This document shows, piece after piece, positions 53,948-64,000 of a stretch of DNA of 64,000 nucleotides. The notes below the pieces were generated by a model. The model did not search any database. It had not been told where the DNA came from and was given only the letters and a program-made list of their open reading frames with translations. Numbering within the stretch: position 1 is the first letter of the stretch; every line of letters begins with the position of its first letter. The stretch is from NCBI GenBank assembly GCA_003013855.2, contig ML058337.1, positions 496,001 to 560,000 on the forward strand. The letters are read 5' to 3'. A program made the position numbers and the translations under genes. This DNA comes from Liriodendron chinense. Taxonomy: Eukaryota > Streptophyta > Magnoliopsida > Magnoliales > Magnoliaceae.

Positions 53948-54385
53948 CACTGCGCTGGAACCTATCGTGACGTCTGTGAGAAATCTACCATGTCCATCCG
54001 TTATTTAAATTTATTTTAGTACATTCTAAGAAAAAATAAGCAAGAATCAAGTGAGCAGCACTAAACTCAAGGAAAAGGTGGTTAGGAAATTCCTATAGTT
54101 GAAACCTTCCTGGGTCTACAGTGATGTTTATAGGCCATCCATGCAATTCATAACGTCATTCTTACTAGGATGAACCGAAAACACAAATATTAGCTGATTC
54201 AAAACTTTTGTGGCCCCATGAATATTTCAACTGTGGAGATTCAACCCTCACGTTTTCAGCCCACTTGAATCTTGGATCCGGCTCATTTTTGGTCTCATGT
54301 CTTAAAATGAGCTCATAGAACGGGTGGACAGGGTGGATTTCTCACAAAAATCATGATGGGCCCACCTAGGTTCCAGTGTAGGAAC
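53948..54385. mobile_element. Foldback repeat, copy G
   Basis: Left CGCTGGAACCTATCG and right TAGGTTCCAGTG are inverted. Arms show ATCCGTTATTTAAATT/ACGGGTGGACAGGGTGG, GTTGAAACCTTCC/TTCAACTGTGGAG and the family-specific GGATCCGGCTCATTTTTGG. Directly beyond copy F. Confidence 0.7.
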
Positions 54386-54671
54386 TTCCTGGAAAGGTTT
54401 TGGCAGGAAATCAATATAACCATTTAATCGATACACTTCACCTCAGAATCCTCCAGTTTCTACTTATACCTATTCTGTCATTGAATGGATGGGATGCTTC
54501 TTGGACAGGTACTTTGCCCATATTTCTAAGTGGAGCACATGGTCCGGTGATCCAAACTGTCAACATGGTCAGCCACACTTTCAAACCTATGCACCAGAAA
54601 TCTGGTTGATGGTGAGATATAATCCTTCAATTAGTGGACAAAACGTATGCGGATGAGAAATATAGCTACAA
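54386..54671. other. Intergenic, nothing recognised
   Basis: Short unique stretch with chance ORFs only. Confidence 0.4.
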
Positions 54672-54950
54672 TCCACATTCAACCAAAAAATAAAAAGACC
54701 ATTGACTTGACGGCTGAGATCTTCCAATGTAGTAGACATTTGGGTGGGGCTTGTCATATTGATGGTTTGGATTGCTGAACCACCATCCACGCCTCTAAAA
54801 ACTGAAAATTAGTGTGTACAGTAGAAACTGTAAGGCCAAGCATTGTATCAACCTTCAATTTTAGTGAGGCTGGCCCTAGTTACTGTCTTACCGAGCAGTT
54901 GCTATCACTCACTGCGCACCGCTCCTATTGCAGGAATTTGGGTCCAGTGC
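54672..54950. repeat. Segmental direct repeat, first copy
   Basis: Starts CCACATTCAACCAAAAAATA and runs through GTGGGGCTTGTCATATTGA, CTCTAAAAACTGAAAATTAG and ACCGCTCCTATTGCAG. A second copy is at 56079-56330, about 1.4 kb away. Copies are about 88-90% alike by eye with small indels. Confidence 0.85.
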
Positions 54951-55677
54951 CCTAATTTTAGTGAGCTTCTTTGTACGTGGGGCACACCCATGATGATCAT
55001 ACCATTTTACGTTGTGTATCATTGTCTCCACCCTAATTAATTATAGGGTGAGCTCCTTTGTGCATGGGCCCAACCTTGATGATCAAGCCATTTTAAATTG
55101 GGTCCCCATTTGATGAGGAAAACTACACTAAAACAGTCCTTTAGAAGCCTGACTAGAGGGGATGGTTGGACTAACTTCGCTGGGACTAAACCTTGGTCCG
55201 CAGGCTAGGGTCCTGGGTTGAACCAAAAGTCCACTAAAACAGTTTTCTAAAAGCCATTTAAAAAAAGGAAAAAAAGAAAAAAAAAAAAAAGAAAGCCCAG
55301 GCATACAACTCGCTATTGTTGGTGAAATTTAAAATGCTTTGTCCATCTCGACCGTTTCCTTTTCATTTGGGCCACTTTAATTAAATTTTTGTATTTGCCT
55401 GATCTATGGGGTCACATCCTAAAAGGGTCCAGCACAAATGGATGGACAGAAAGGATGTCACACAGATATGAGGGTGGACTCCACATGGCTTTTATGTTGC
55501 ACTAGCTTATTGTCCAGATGAAACCCATTGCTTGTTCTCCAAAACTGAGTCCCATTGCTTGTTCTCCATAACTGAGTCGTCGTCATCACGTATGTTTCCA
55601 ATGAGAGTGCAAGTCTCTGGAGCGTTTCCCAATTCTCATATCTAAGATTTAAAATGAGATATGTCCAATTGAATAAA
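54951..55677. other. Intergenic, nothing recognised
   Basis: Spacer between direct repeats. Contains a loose tRNA-like phrase at 55180-55240 and an A-rich stretch at 55258-55293. Confidence 0.4.
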
Positions 55678-55985
55678 TTTAGGGCTGTTTGGATTACAAT
55701 TATCATCATAATAAGATGTAAAAGTGTCATCATTATGATTCTACTGTATTCGTTTATACAAATAATTTGGCATGTGATTTAACAGTCAAATGCAAATGTA
55801 ATACAAGAAAGATGAAAGAATATTTAATAATTACAATTTTACATTGTATTAAGGTGAAAATTCCTCTTTCTAAACCCACATCAGTGTACTTTTCCTATTG
55901 GTTGACGTTTTTTCTTGTTGACTTGACAATGTAGTGCTGTAAAAGTATGATTATTAGAAGTTTATCATGATGATCCAAACACAGG
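55678..55985. mobile_element. Possible hAT-like MITE
   Basis: Starts TTAGGGCTGTTTGGATTACA and ends TGATGATCCAAACACAGG, an inverted pair (CTGTTTGGAT). AT-rich and noncoding, about 308 bp. No target duplication resolved. Confidence 0.5.
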
Positions 55986-56078
55986 AATTATCAATCCAAT
56001 TTTCTAATTTCCATCTGATTTGTATTGTATTTTGGAATAATTACATTTTACAATAAATTACTATGGTAATTTGTAATC

Positions 56079-56330
56079 CACATTCAACCAAAAAATAAAA
56101 AGACCATTAATTCGATGGCCGAGATCTTCCAATCTGGTAGACGTTTGGGCGGGGCTTGTCATATTGACGGTTTGGATTGCTGGACCACCATCCACGCCTC
56201 TAAAAACTAAAAATTAGTGTGTGCGGTAGAAACTGTCAGGCCAAGCATTGTATCACCCCTCAAGTGGCCTAGTCACTGAGCAGTTGCAATCACTCACTGT
56301 GTACCGCTCCTATTGCAGTAATATGGATAC
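56079..56330. repeat. Segmental direct repeat, second copy
   Basis: Second copy of 54672-54950, cut off at 56330 by the insertion of the Tat element immediately after ATGGATAC. The first copy continues past that point, so the cut is due to the insertion. Confidence 0.85.
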
Positions 56331-56985
56331 TGTTACGGGCTAAAGACCCGACCTAAGGTCTGAACTGGGTTGACCTATCAAAGCTGAACCGATGACCTGA
56401 AAATAGGTCGGTATCAACCGAACTGATGAGGGTATATTTTTAGACTGTCTCCAAGAACCGACCTCGGCCTTGCAACGAGCTGACTTCGCGCACAACGATC
56501 CCATGATCTTAGGTTCTCACCGAGATATTAGGAGGAAGGTTCGGAGAATCGGGAATTGGTAATTAAGGATTAAAATCCTCTGGCTATTACAGGAAAGCCC
56601 TAAGAACTCGAAAGCTCAGTTATTATTCTACGGAAATCACGTTTCCCCAAAAGGAATATAGCCATGCAACCTAAGTTTATAAATGGACGCGTCCTCTTCA
56701 TTATCAAGGTACGAGACAAAAAACTGATCAAAAGAGAGATATTTAATCTTTCAAGATCCAGCTAACTTGGGCATCGAAGGGCTAATGGCCGGACCCCAGC
56801 CACCCCCCTTAGCCTTTCCTTTGTGCTCTACAGGATCTAGGAAACCTTCAGTCCAGATCCAGACCGCATACCTGCAGGAGATCAGTTGCATCCATCCGTC
56901 CAAGTTGGACGTCACCTCATCTCATCTACTATCCAGTTAGAGGTGACCTCGTCTCGTCTCGTCTGTTGACCATTTTTCAGCATCA
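56331..56985 (+). repeat. 5' LTR of the Tat element (655 bp)
   Basis: Starts TGTTACGGGCTAAAGACC and ends TTTTTCAGCATCA. Contains TTTATAAATG at 56676-56685, a candidate TATA box. Upstream flank ...GGATAC ends the segmental repeat; its partner target duplication is not visible because the 3' LTR lies outside the window. Confidence 0.75.
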
Positions 56986-56989
56986 ATAG

Positions 56990-57008
56990 ATTGGCGCCGT
57001 CTGTGGGA
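56990..57008 (+). promoter_or_regulatory. Primer-binding-type site of the Tat element
   Basis: ATTGGCGCCGTCTGTGGGA, 4 bases after the LTR. This string is the typical sequence found directly after the 5' LTR of Tat-type elements, where the primer tRNA pairs. Confidence 0.75.
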
Positions 57009-57083
57009 AATCATATATACTTTCTTTTGATAGGAAAGCCATGTTCTCACCCAAACGCTTAAGGCAATCCCGACGTCCTTGTC

Positions 57084-58700
57084 ATGGCTAGAAAAAGCAA
57101 ATATAAAGGGAAGGCACCCGTAATCGCCGGACCTTCAGACGCTCCACATGCCGAGGACGAAGGACCTATTCCCAACACCCCCGCCATCCAGCTCGGTGGA
57201 AACTCTTCCCGTTTTACTCAACAGGGGAGACAACAGAGATCTCACAATCGAGGGATCAGATTGTCCATTCTCGAAGAGCAAGTGGGAGGGGTTGCCCAAA
57301 GGTTGGGAGGCGTTAATGAACGATTTGGCTACGTAGATCGAAGGCTAGACGAAATTATGGCCCTCTTAACCGGTCTGGTTCACCCAACAACTTCAGATTA
57401 TAGAGACCACAACGAACCTCAATGGTCTCGTCCTCAGCCCCAACAATCCCAACGCTCTTATCAAACTCAGCCACCACAACATTCTCAGGGGCTGACTCCG
57501 GTCGAAGAGCACGAGGTTGCTAGCCGAGCGACCGGAGCAAAGTCTCGGTCAGCAGCAGACTTGCCTGCAAACGACCTAAGTCACAAGCTCGAAGAAAGAA
57601 GGTTGGCTCGTCTAGAGCATGAACGGGCCGACCATGATGACATTGATCGAATGGATGACAATATAAACCCGCTAGAAGCCGAGCTAAAAGAACTCCATAA
57701 ACAAGTAGGCGATATCCAAAGAGCACAATGGGCTCGAGCACCTATTGCAGTGGATGTACTAGTTGATTCATCTGAGTCACCGTTCACCGACGAGATTCGT
57801 GAAGAACCCCTCTCCAGAGGATTTAAAATTCCTTAGTTGAAACAATATTCCGGGATAGGTGATCTGGCAGAACATCTAGAAAATTTCAAAGTCCAAATGG
57901 AGCTCTTCGAGGTCAGTGGACACATTATGTGTAAAGCCTTCCCGTTGTCACTAACGAGCTCGGCGTGGACTTGGTTTCGCAACTTGAAACCAAGGTCAAT
58001 CAGCTCGTTCTCCCAATTGAGCAGAGCCTTCGCTACTCAATTCATCGGAAGCACCGACCCGAGGAAACACTCAACTCATCTCGCCGCAGTCAAGCAAAAA
58101 GAGGACGAGTCGTTGAAAGACTACCTCGCATGTTTCAATGCCGAGGCCGTACAAGTCGAAAATCTTTCACAAGACGTATTGCTCCACACCATGATTGAAG
58201 GACTGCGCGACTGAAAGTTCCTTTAGTTCATCGGGGAAGAGCCGCCTCAGTCCGTGGCAGAATTCTTAGATCGGGCTGCCAAACACATCAAGCTGAGGAA
58301 TTGGTCAATGCACACAGACCATCGACCAGAAATAAGGATCGTCATGAAAGAAGTGGCTCAAAGAAGCACAGGTCGGACCGAAGGTCACCGGCTCGGAACA
58401 ATTCAACCTGAGGAATCAAACCCCCAACACCACGGTTCGAGAGGTACACGCCGCTCAACAAAACCATCGAATAAGTGTACTTGGCAGAAAAAGGCAAGCA
58501 CGTGTTCGAACGACCCGCAAAGATAAAGACCGACCCTAACAGAAGGTCAAAATCGAGGTACTGCTTATATCACAAAGACCATGGTCACAACACTGTGGAC
58601 CGCTTCGACCTGAAGCGACAGATAGAGACCCTCATTCAGCAGGGATTCTTAAAAGACTACATTTCTCAGCGTCAGGAGGACCACAGGGCTGTAGATTGAG
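57084..58700 (+). pseudogene. Tat gag, interrupted
   Basis: ATG 57084, MARKSKYKGKAPVIAG, then a 250-codon N-terminal part with Gln/Arg-rich linker and a coiled-coil-like RLDEIMALL and HELEE... type stretch, ending at TAG 57834. The capsid part continues in the same frame: IGDLAEHLENFKVQMEL, SAWTWFRNLKPRSISSFSQL, KEDESLKDYLACFNAEA. A TGA at 58212 follows GLRD. A zinc-knuckle-type segment YCLYHKDHGHNTVDRFDL lies at 58557-58610 and has lost its last Cys (Arg present), so nucleic acid binding is likely impaired. Confidence 0.85.
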
Positions 58701-58974
58701 TTGCAGATCAGACTAAAGAGCAGAACACCAATAACCCTGTGGAAGAAATCCACGTGATCTTTGGTGGGCCGACCACCGGGGATTCCGGTAACTCCCGCAA
58801 AAACTATATACGGCAAGGAAGAACGTCCCAACCAGGACCCTCAGTAATTATCACCAGCCGACCTTCGAAGGTCGCGAAGGTCACCTCGCATGCAATAACA
58901 TTTACCGAAGAAGATGCCCGAGGAGTTATACACCCACCTTGTCATTTCGATGGTGGTTGCCAACAAAAGACTCC

Positions 58975-61900
58975 ACATGATGATGGTTGACACGGGAAGC
59001 TCAGCTGACATTTTGTACGCTTCAGCTTTCAAAAAATGAAGATCGACCGATCCAAATTAAGGGCGGTCAAAACAGCTTTGATCGGATTTATAGGAGATAG
59101 CGTCATGCCTGAAGGGGAGATAACTCTTCCAGTCACAACAGGGGAAGAACCTAACCAGAAAATGATTATGGTTGATTTCCTTGTCATAGACACCCCTTCC
59201 GCTTATAACGCTATCATCGGCCGACCTACTCGACGAGTTCTCAAAGTTGCTGTTTCTATCTACCACCTGGCGATGAAGTTCGAAACTGACGAAGGGGTCG
59301 GTCTAGTTAAAGGAGATCAACAGGAAGCTCGTCATTGCTACGAGCTCTGCCTACGGGGAAAAAGTAAGAACATGATATCAACTGTCTCTCACACTGCCCC
59401 CTGGACCCGAGAGAAGAAGAAAGGGAGCGTAGGTCACCTGCCAAGAAACTAGCCGACATTCCCTTATCAGGGTCCGATCCAACCCGGGTTATTAAGATCG
59501 GATCGCAGCAGAAGAATGACGTGCGAGAGAGACTAACTGCCTTTTTGAAGGAACATGTAGATGTCTTCCCATGGTCCCATGAAGATATGCCCAGAATCTG
59601 TCCGGAGGTGATGGTCCATTGGCTTAACGTCGATCCGACCTTCAAATCGGTCTGTCAAAAAAGACGTTCATTCAACACAGTAAGATACATGGTGATTGAA
59701 GAAGAAGTGCAGAACCTGCGCAAGGCAGGATTTATCCAAGAGATACGTTATCTGGATTGGCTGGCTAATGTAGTCCAAGTCAAAAAAGCAAACGGGAAAT
59801 TGAGAGTCTGTGTGATTACACCGACCTGAACAAAGCCTGTCCTATAGCTTCCCGCTGCCCAGGATAGATCAGTTCGCCGATGCAACTTCAGGACATGAGC
59901 TCCTCAGTTTTATGGACGCTTACTCCGGATACAACCAAATCCAGATGCATGCTCCCGACAGGCAAAAGACTGCATTTATCACAAATCGAGGCCTCTATTG
60001 CTATAAGGTGATGCCCTTCGGGCTCAAAAATGCCGGAGCGACCTATCAACGCCTGGTTAACAAGATGTTCGCGGATCAGCTCGGCAAGATTATGGAAGTA
60101 TACGTGGATGACATGCTCGTTAAAAGCAAGCAGTCGGAAGATCATGTCGACGATCTCCGTATTACGTTTAACATACTGAGGAAATATCAAATGAAACTCA
60201 ACCCCGACAAGTGTGCTTTTGGAGTAAGCTCGGGAAAATTCCTCGGTTTCATGGTAAACCAACGAGGGATCAAAGCCAATCCCGAAAAAATACAAGCCCT
60301 TATCAACATGAGCTCACCTAGCACTATGAAGGAAGTCCAGCGTCTCACAGGAAGGATCGCGGTACTCAACAGGTTCGTCTCAAGAGCTACGAATCGATGT
60401 CTTCCCTTTTCAAATGGGTGCGCAAATGTAAAGAGATGACCTGGACCTCAGAATGCGAGCAAGCTCTCGTCGAGCTAAAAGCCTATCTCGGCTCTCCACC
60501 TCTGCTGTCCAAACCCATGCACGGGGAAGAACTGCTCTTGTACTTAGCGGTTTCACCAGCAGCGGTCAGTTCGGCGTTGATTCAGGACGACGGAGGAACG
60601 CAAAGACCCGTTTAGTATGTCAGCAAAGCCCTGCTTAACTTGGAGACGCGATATCCTAAAATTGAGAAGCTAGCCTTGGCATTAATCACCTCGCCCAGAA
60701 GATTGAGGCCATACTTCCAAGCGCACCCGATAACTGTGCTAACCGATCAACCGCTACAGCAAGTATTACAAAAGCCAGAGACCTCGGGTCGGCTCGTCAA
60801 ATGGGTCGTTGAGGTCAGCGAATTCGACATACAGTATCGGCCTCGCACGGTAAGTAAGGGTCAAGCCGTGGCCGACTTCATCGTTGAACTAACTGAGCCC
60901 CACAAAATTCAGTGCGACAACAAACTCGATCGATGTCCAGAGAACAACCGCACTGCACTCGTTTGGTCGCTGTATGTCGATGGATCTTCCAATTCGCAAG
61001 GCAGCGGGGCCGGCCTCGTCTTGTCCTCTCCGGATGGAGTCAAAGTTCAATATGCACTTCGATTTGGGTTCCGAGCTTTAAATGATGAGGCTGAATACGA
61101 GGCCCTCCTAGCCAGTCTTCGCCTCGCCTTCGAGATAGGGATCAGGGCAGTGAGAGTACACAGCGATTCGCAGCTGGTGGTTGGGCAGGTGACCACAGAG
61201 TATCAAGCAAAGGGAAGTAAAATGTCGGCTGTACCTTGCGAAAACTCAAGAGCTACTGTCCCGCTTCGATCAGTACGAAATCATTCAGGTCCCGAGAGAT
61301 CAAAATACGAATGCAGACTCCCTCGCGAAACTAGCATCATCGGTGGATGATGAGCTCAACAGGACGATACCCATCGAGTTCCTCCTCCAACGAAGCATAT
61401 CTTCAAACGAGTCAGCTGAGGCTTATCCGATTTCGACAGCTCTAAGTTGGATGGATCCCATCATCCAATTTTTGCGACTAGGCGAGCTGCCCGAAGACTA
61501 AAAGAAGCTCAGCGGATCCGCTATAGATCGGCTCGGTATACGTTGATCGATGGAGTCCTCTATAAAAAGGGGTTTTCCCTCCTATGTCTACGTTGTGTAG
61601 GGCCAGAGGAAGCCAATTACGTACTACGCGAAATCCACTTCGGAAACTGTGGCAATCATTCCGGGAACCGAGCACTTGCGCAGAAAGTAATCCGACAGGG
61701 GTATTATTGACCTACTATCCAGCAAGATGCCGAGAGATCGTTAAAAGATGCGACGGGTGCCAACGATTTGCCCCAATCCCCCGCCTACTGCCTGAAGAGC
61801 TCACTCCCATGTCAGGACCATGGTCATTCGCTCAGTGGGGAGTTGACATCATTGGTCATCTTCCGACAGGTAAAGGGCAAATGAAGTATGCAATCGTCGT

Positions 61901-62765
61901 CGTCGACTACTTCACGAAGTGGGCGGAAGCAGAACCACTAGCTACCATCACAGAAGGAAAAACTGATGGACTTCATTTGGAAGACGATTGTGTGTCGGTT
62001 TGGGATTCCTAATACTATAATCACAGACAATGGGCGACAGTTCGACGATGAAAGATTTCGTAAATTTTACAGCGGTTTGGGCATAAAAAATGTGTATTCC
62101 TCCCCCCATTACCCGCAGTCCAATGGTTAGGTCGAAGCAATCAACAAAATCATAAAAAACCACCTCAAATTGAAGCTCGGAGAGAAGAAAGGTGCCTGGG
62201 CCGAAGAGCTCCCCGAAGTACTCTGGGCCTACCGAACCACAGCTCGGTCAACCACAGGAGAAACACCTTTCTCTTTAGCTTTTGGAGCCGAGGCTGTCAT
62301 ACCAGTAGAGGTCGGAATGCCCACAAATCGGACGAGCCACCATCAACCCGATCAAAACGAAGATCAGCTACGGATGAATCTAGACCTACTTGACGAGGTG
62401 AGAGAGGCTTCCCAAGTACGAGTGGCAGCATACCAGCAGAGAGTTCGGCGATACTACAACTCTCGGGTAAAATAACGACGGTTCCGAGTCGGTGACCTCG
62501 TCCTTAAAAAAGTAAGGAAAGATGCCAAAGAAAAAACCGGCGTGTTCGGCCCCAATTGGAAGGACCATACATGGTGCTCAGCTCGCGTCGTCCCGGCACT
62601 TACTGGCTCGAAAACATGGAGGGTAGACCCCTCCCTCATCCATGGAACGCTGATCATCTCAAGATCTACTATCCATGAACAGACCAGACCATCGAGTAAT
62701 ACGAAGTTTATATTTCGAGACGATAATCCAATAAAATTCTTTCGAGATCGTTTTTTCAATGCGTA
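58975..62765 (+). pseudogene. Tat pol: protease, RT, RNase H, extra RNase H, integrase
   Basis: Protease: VDTGSSADILYAS with the catalytic DTG at 58989-58997, then IDTPSAYNAIIGRPTR. RT begins around 59650, its Y-V-D-D at 60101-60112 intact, preceded by KVMPFGLKNAGATYQRLVN. RNase H: 60430-60880 (VLTDQPLQQVLQKP, RLVKWVVEVSEFDIQYRPR). Additional RNase H: LYVDGSSNSQGSGAGLVLSS and DEAEYEALLASLRLAFEIG, about 60955-61200. Integrase: zinc-binding-type CDGCQRF, then D-D-35-E at codons 61845, 62026, 62134. In-frame TAG at 62128 stands in PQSNG(Q)VEA, and several frame changes occur. Not functional. Confidence 0.9.
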
Positions 62766-63090
62766 GCTCGCCTCTGGCAAAAGCGATCTAAGTTCGATCA
62801 TGAAATCGTGCGATTAGATTCGTTAAGCCGCACGAAGCAATGGGTTAGCTCGGTCATTAAGATATTCCAACACTAGGTTGGCTCGACAACACGAACTCGA
62901 CCATAAAGTCAGAGTGAACACAAAGCCATAAGGTTGTATGTATAACAAAAGTGACCCAAAAAAAAAATTCTGGACAACCTAATCAGAAGTTATGCGACCT
63001 GGTCATACGAGCTACTTAAAGAAATTTTTGTTCATTCACACACAAAACGAAACAAATACCACGAATGAATCACCAAAATTTACCTCAGAA

Positions 63091-63158
<68 letters not shown>

Positions 63159-63210
63159 AAGTTTGTGTATACATTTTCAAAAAAAAAAAAAAATCAGAGA
63201 AGGTATCCCT
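62766..63210 (+). other. Noncoding stretch after Tat pol, with (TA)n
   Basis: No ORF. Contains A runs and a 61-bp AT dinucleotide repeat. Lies between pol and the antisense ORF, as expected of a Tat element before its 3' LTR. Confidence 0.55.
63093..63153. repeat. (AT)30 microsatellite
   Basis: Uninterrupted AT dinucleotides, 61 bp, likely to vary in length and hard to assemble. Confidence 0.95.
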
Positions 63211-63212
63211 TC

Positions 63213-63804
63213 TCATTCCTTTCTGGTCTCTAACGGATCGACCCCAGCATCCCTGGTCTGAACGTTATCTTTGTCTTCATCCTCGTCCACGGGAGTGAGG
63301 TCGAGGTTGGGGAAATGCTTGAGCACGAGGCGTCTGCACTCCTGGAAGCCGTGGTTATATAGCTCCTCAGAAACCGCATTCAACTTCTCCATCTTGGTCT
63401 TCAATCCATTGACCTCCGCCAGAGATTTCAGTTGAACCTCCTTTAGAAGCCCGGTCAGATTCACCTTCTCCTCCTCAGCCGTCTTCAAGGCAGCTTCGAG
63501 GGATTCGGCTTTGTTCTCATCCGATTGGGCTTTGGCAGCAGCCTCCTTCAGGGCCTCCTCCAAAGACTAAGCTTGTGCCTGAGACACCTCTAGGTCCGAT
63601 TGCGCGACCTTCATCTCAGGACTGGGTAGACTTCAGCTCGGGCTGAGCATCTTTCAACTGAAGCAAACACCTTTTTAGCTCGGTCTTCACGGCCTCGGTC
63701 TTCGTCTTCCAGGAGGACGCGGCAACCAGAGCTTTTTGCATCTAATGATTTCGCTCAGCCATTACCTGGCGAATCATTATCAGCGAGGCCGAATCCTATA
63801 AAGA
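63213..63804 (-). CDS. Antisense ORF of the Tat element, coiled-coil part (broken)
   Basis: Minus strand, on the opposite strand to gag-pol. The clean frame 63563-63213 encodes 116 residues with heptad-like Glu/Ala/Leu content: EEALKEAAAKAQSDENKAES and LEAALKTAEEEKVNLTGLLK, then HGFQECRRLVLKHFPNLDLT and an acidic end DEDEDKDN. Upstream (63804-63564) similar coiled-coil sequence continues after the putative acceptor TTTCTTTATAG, with two stops and a frame change (TAG at 63747, TGA at 63624, TAG at 63570). Such antisense ORFs after pol are known in Tat-lineage elements; their function is unknown. This copy is probably dead. Confidence 0.7.
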
Positions 63805-64000
63805 AAAATAACCACGGTTAGTACGGAAGTCAAGAGTACCAAAGATGCACAAAGAAAAGGGGGTAGATTACCCTAAGGCTGCTTTCTATCGCGACCCCGA
63901 CCATCTGATCTGGATCAGAATTGGCTATGGTTTCAAGTCCTGTGGGATGCTGTGGTTGACGCGCATATACGTGTTAACACCATCGATCCAGGACGAGTAC
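63805..64000 (-). CDS. Antisense ORF, upstream exon and putative intron (partial)
   Basis: Minus strand: an open stretch encodes YARQPQHPTGLETIANSDPD then QMVGVAIESSL and meets GTAATCTACCC, a possible splice donor near 63872. The following A/T-rich stretch ends TTTTTCTTTATAG, a good acceptor (63805 side), before DSASLIMIRQVMAE. An intron of about 68 bp is inferred. The frame towards the window edge has a stop or frame change near 63978. The exon continues beyond 64000. Confidence 0.55.

Larger units (their letters stand above)
56331..64000 (+). mobile_element. Ty3/gypsy Tat-lineage element, 3' end outside the window
   Basis: 5' LTR (56331-56985), primer-like site, gag, pol with RT, RNase H, an additional RNase H and integrase, then a noncoding stretch and an antisense coiled-coil ORF. 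The extra RNase H domain and an antisense ORF after pol place it in the Tat lineage (Ogre/Retand/Grande relatives) as known from plants. The 3' LTR should lie beyond 64000. Frame changes and stops show it is degraded. Confidence 0.88.

Overview
This window looks like nuclear DNA of a flowering plant. It holds a spliced E2F gene with GT-AG introns and plant-type Ty3/gypsy, Ty1/copia, LINE, hAT and Mutator-like elements. Many copies of one family of imperfect palindromic repeats carry the motif GGCAGATCCAAAACTC. From memory such repeats are common in magnoliids such as Magnolia and Liriodendron, so I lean to a magnoliid tree; that is weak inference. No bacterial operon, CRISPR array, rRNA gene or canonical tRNA gene was seen.

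Two host genes are supported. The first is a compact intronless gene at 7729-8169 (-) for a 146-residue conserved plant protein of unknown function, set among five foldback repeats. The second is an E2F transcription factor gene of the E2Fa/b type. It fills 21975-53152 (-) with 14 exons that join to an open frame of 454 residues: N-terminal region, winged-helix DNA-binding domain, coiled-coil dimerisation region, marked box and C-terminal retinoblastoma-binding motif. About 31 kb of gene carries 1,365 bp of coding sequence. Intron 1 (15.4 kb) and intron 4 (10.3 kb) are packed with nested transposable elements, yet every splice site and the frame appear intact.

Layout: 1-7,150 intergenic with tandem duplications, a MITE and foldback repeats; 7,150-8,840 the small gene with repeats on both sides; 8,840-18,450 decayed Ty3/gypsy material (two polypurine tract/LTR junctions, a broken protease-reverse transcriptase and an LTR-like stretch); 18,450-21,974 intergenic with a 61-bp minisatellite and a GGTTGGGT-rich element; 21,975-53,152 the E2F gene; 53,153-56,330 its upstream region with two foldback repeats and a direct duplication; 56,331-64,000 a Tat-lineage Ty3/gypsy element cut off by the window end, carrying an antisense coiled-coil ORF with a likely intron.

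Inside E2F intron 4, a chromovirus with 888/876-bp LTRs and the 5-bp target duplication GCGAA interrupts an older copia relic. Inside intron 1, an L1-type LINE is split by a 2.25-kb hAT-like element (8-bp duplication), which itself contains a 582-bp Mutator-like MITE (9-bp duplication) and a tRNA-related SINE. Intron 1 also holds two copia relics, a short-LTR element sitting inside a copia LTR, and about 1 kb of a 33-bp minisatellite. Most premature stops in the two Ty3/gypsy elements are of the kind produced by C-to-T change, as expected for methylated, silenced copies. All calls come from reading by eye.
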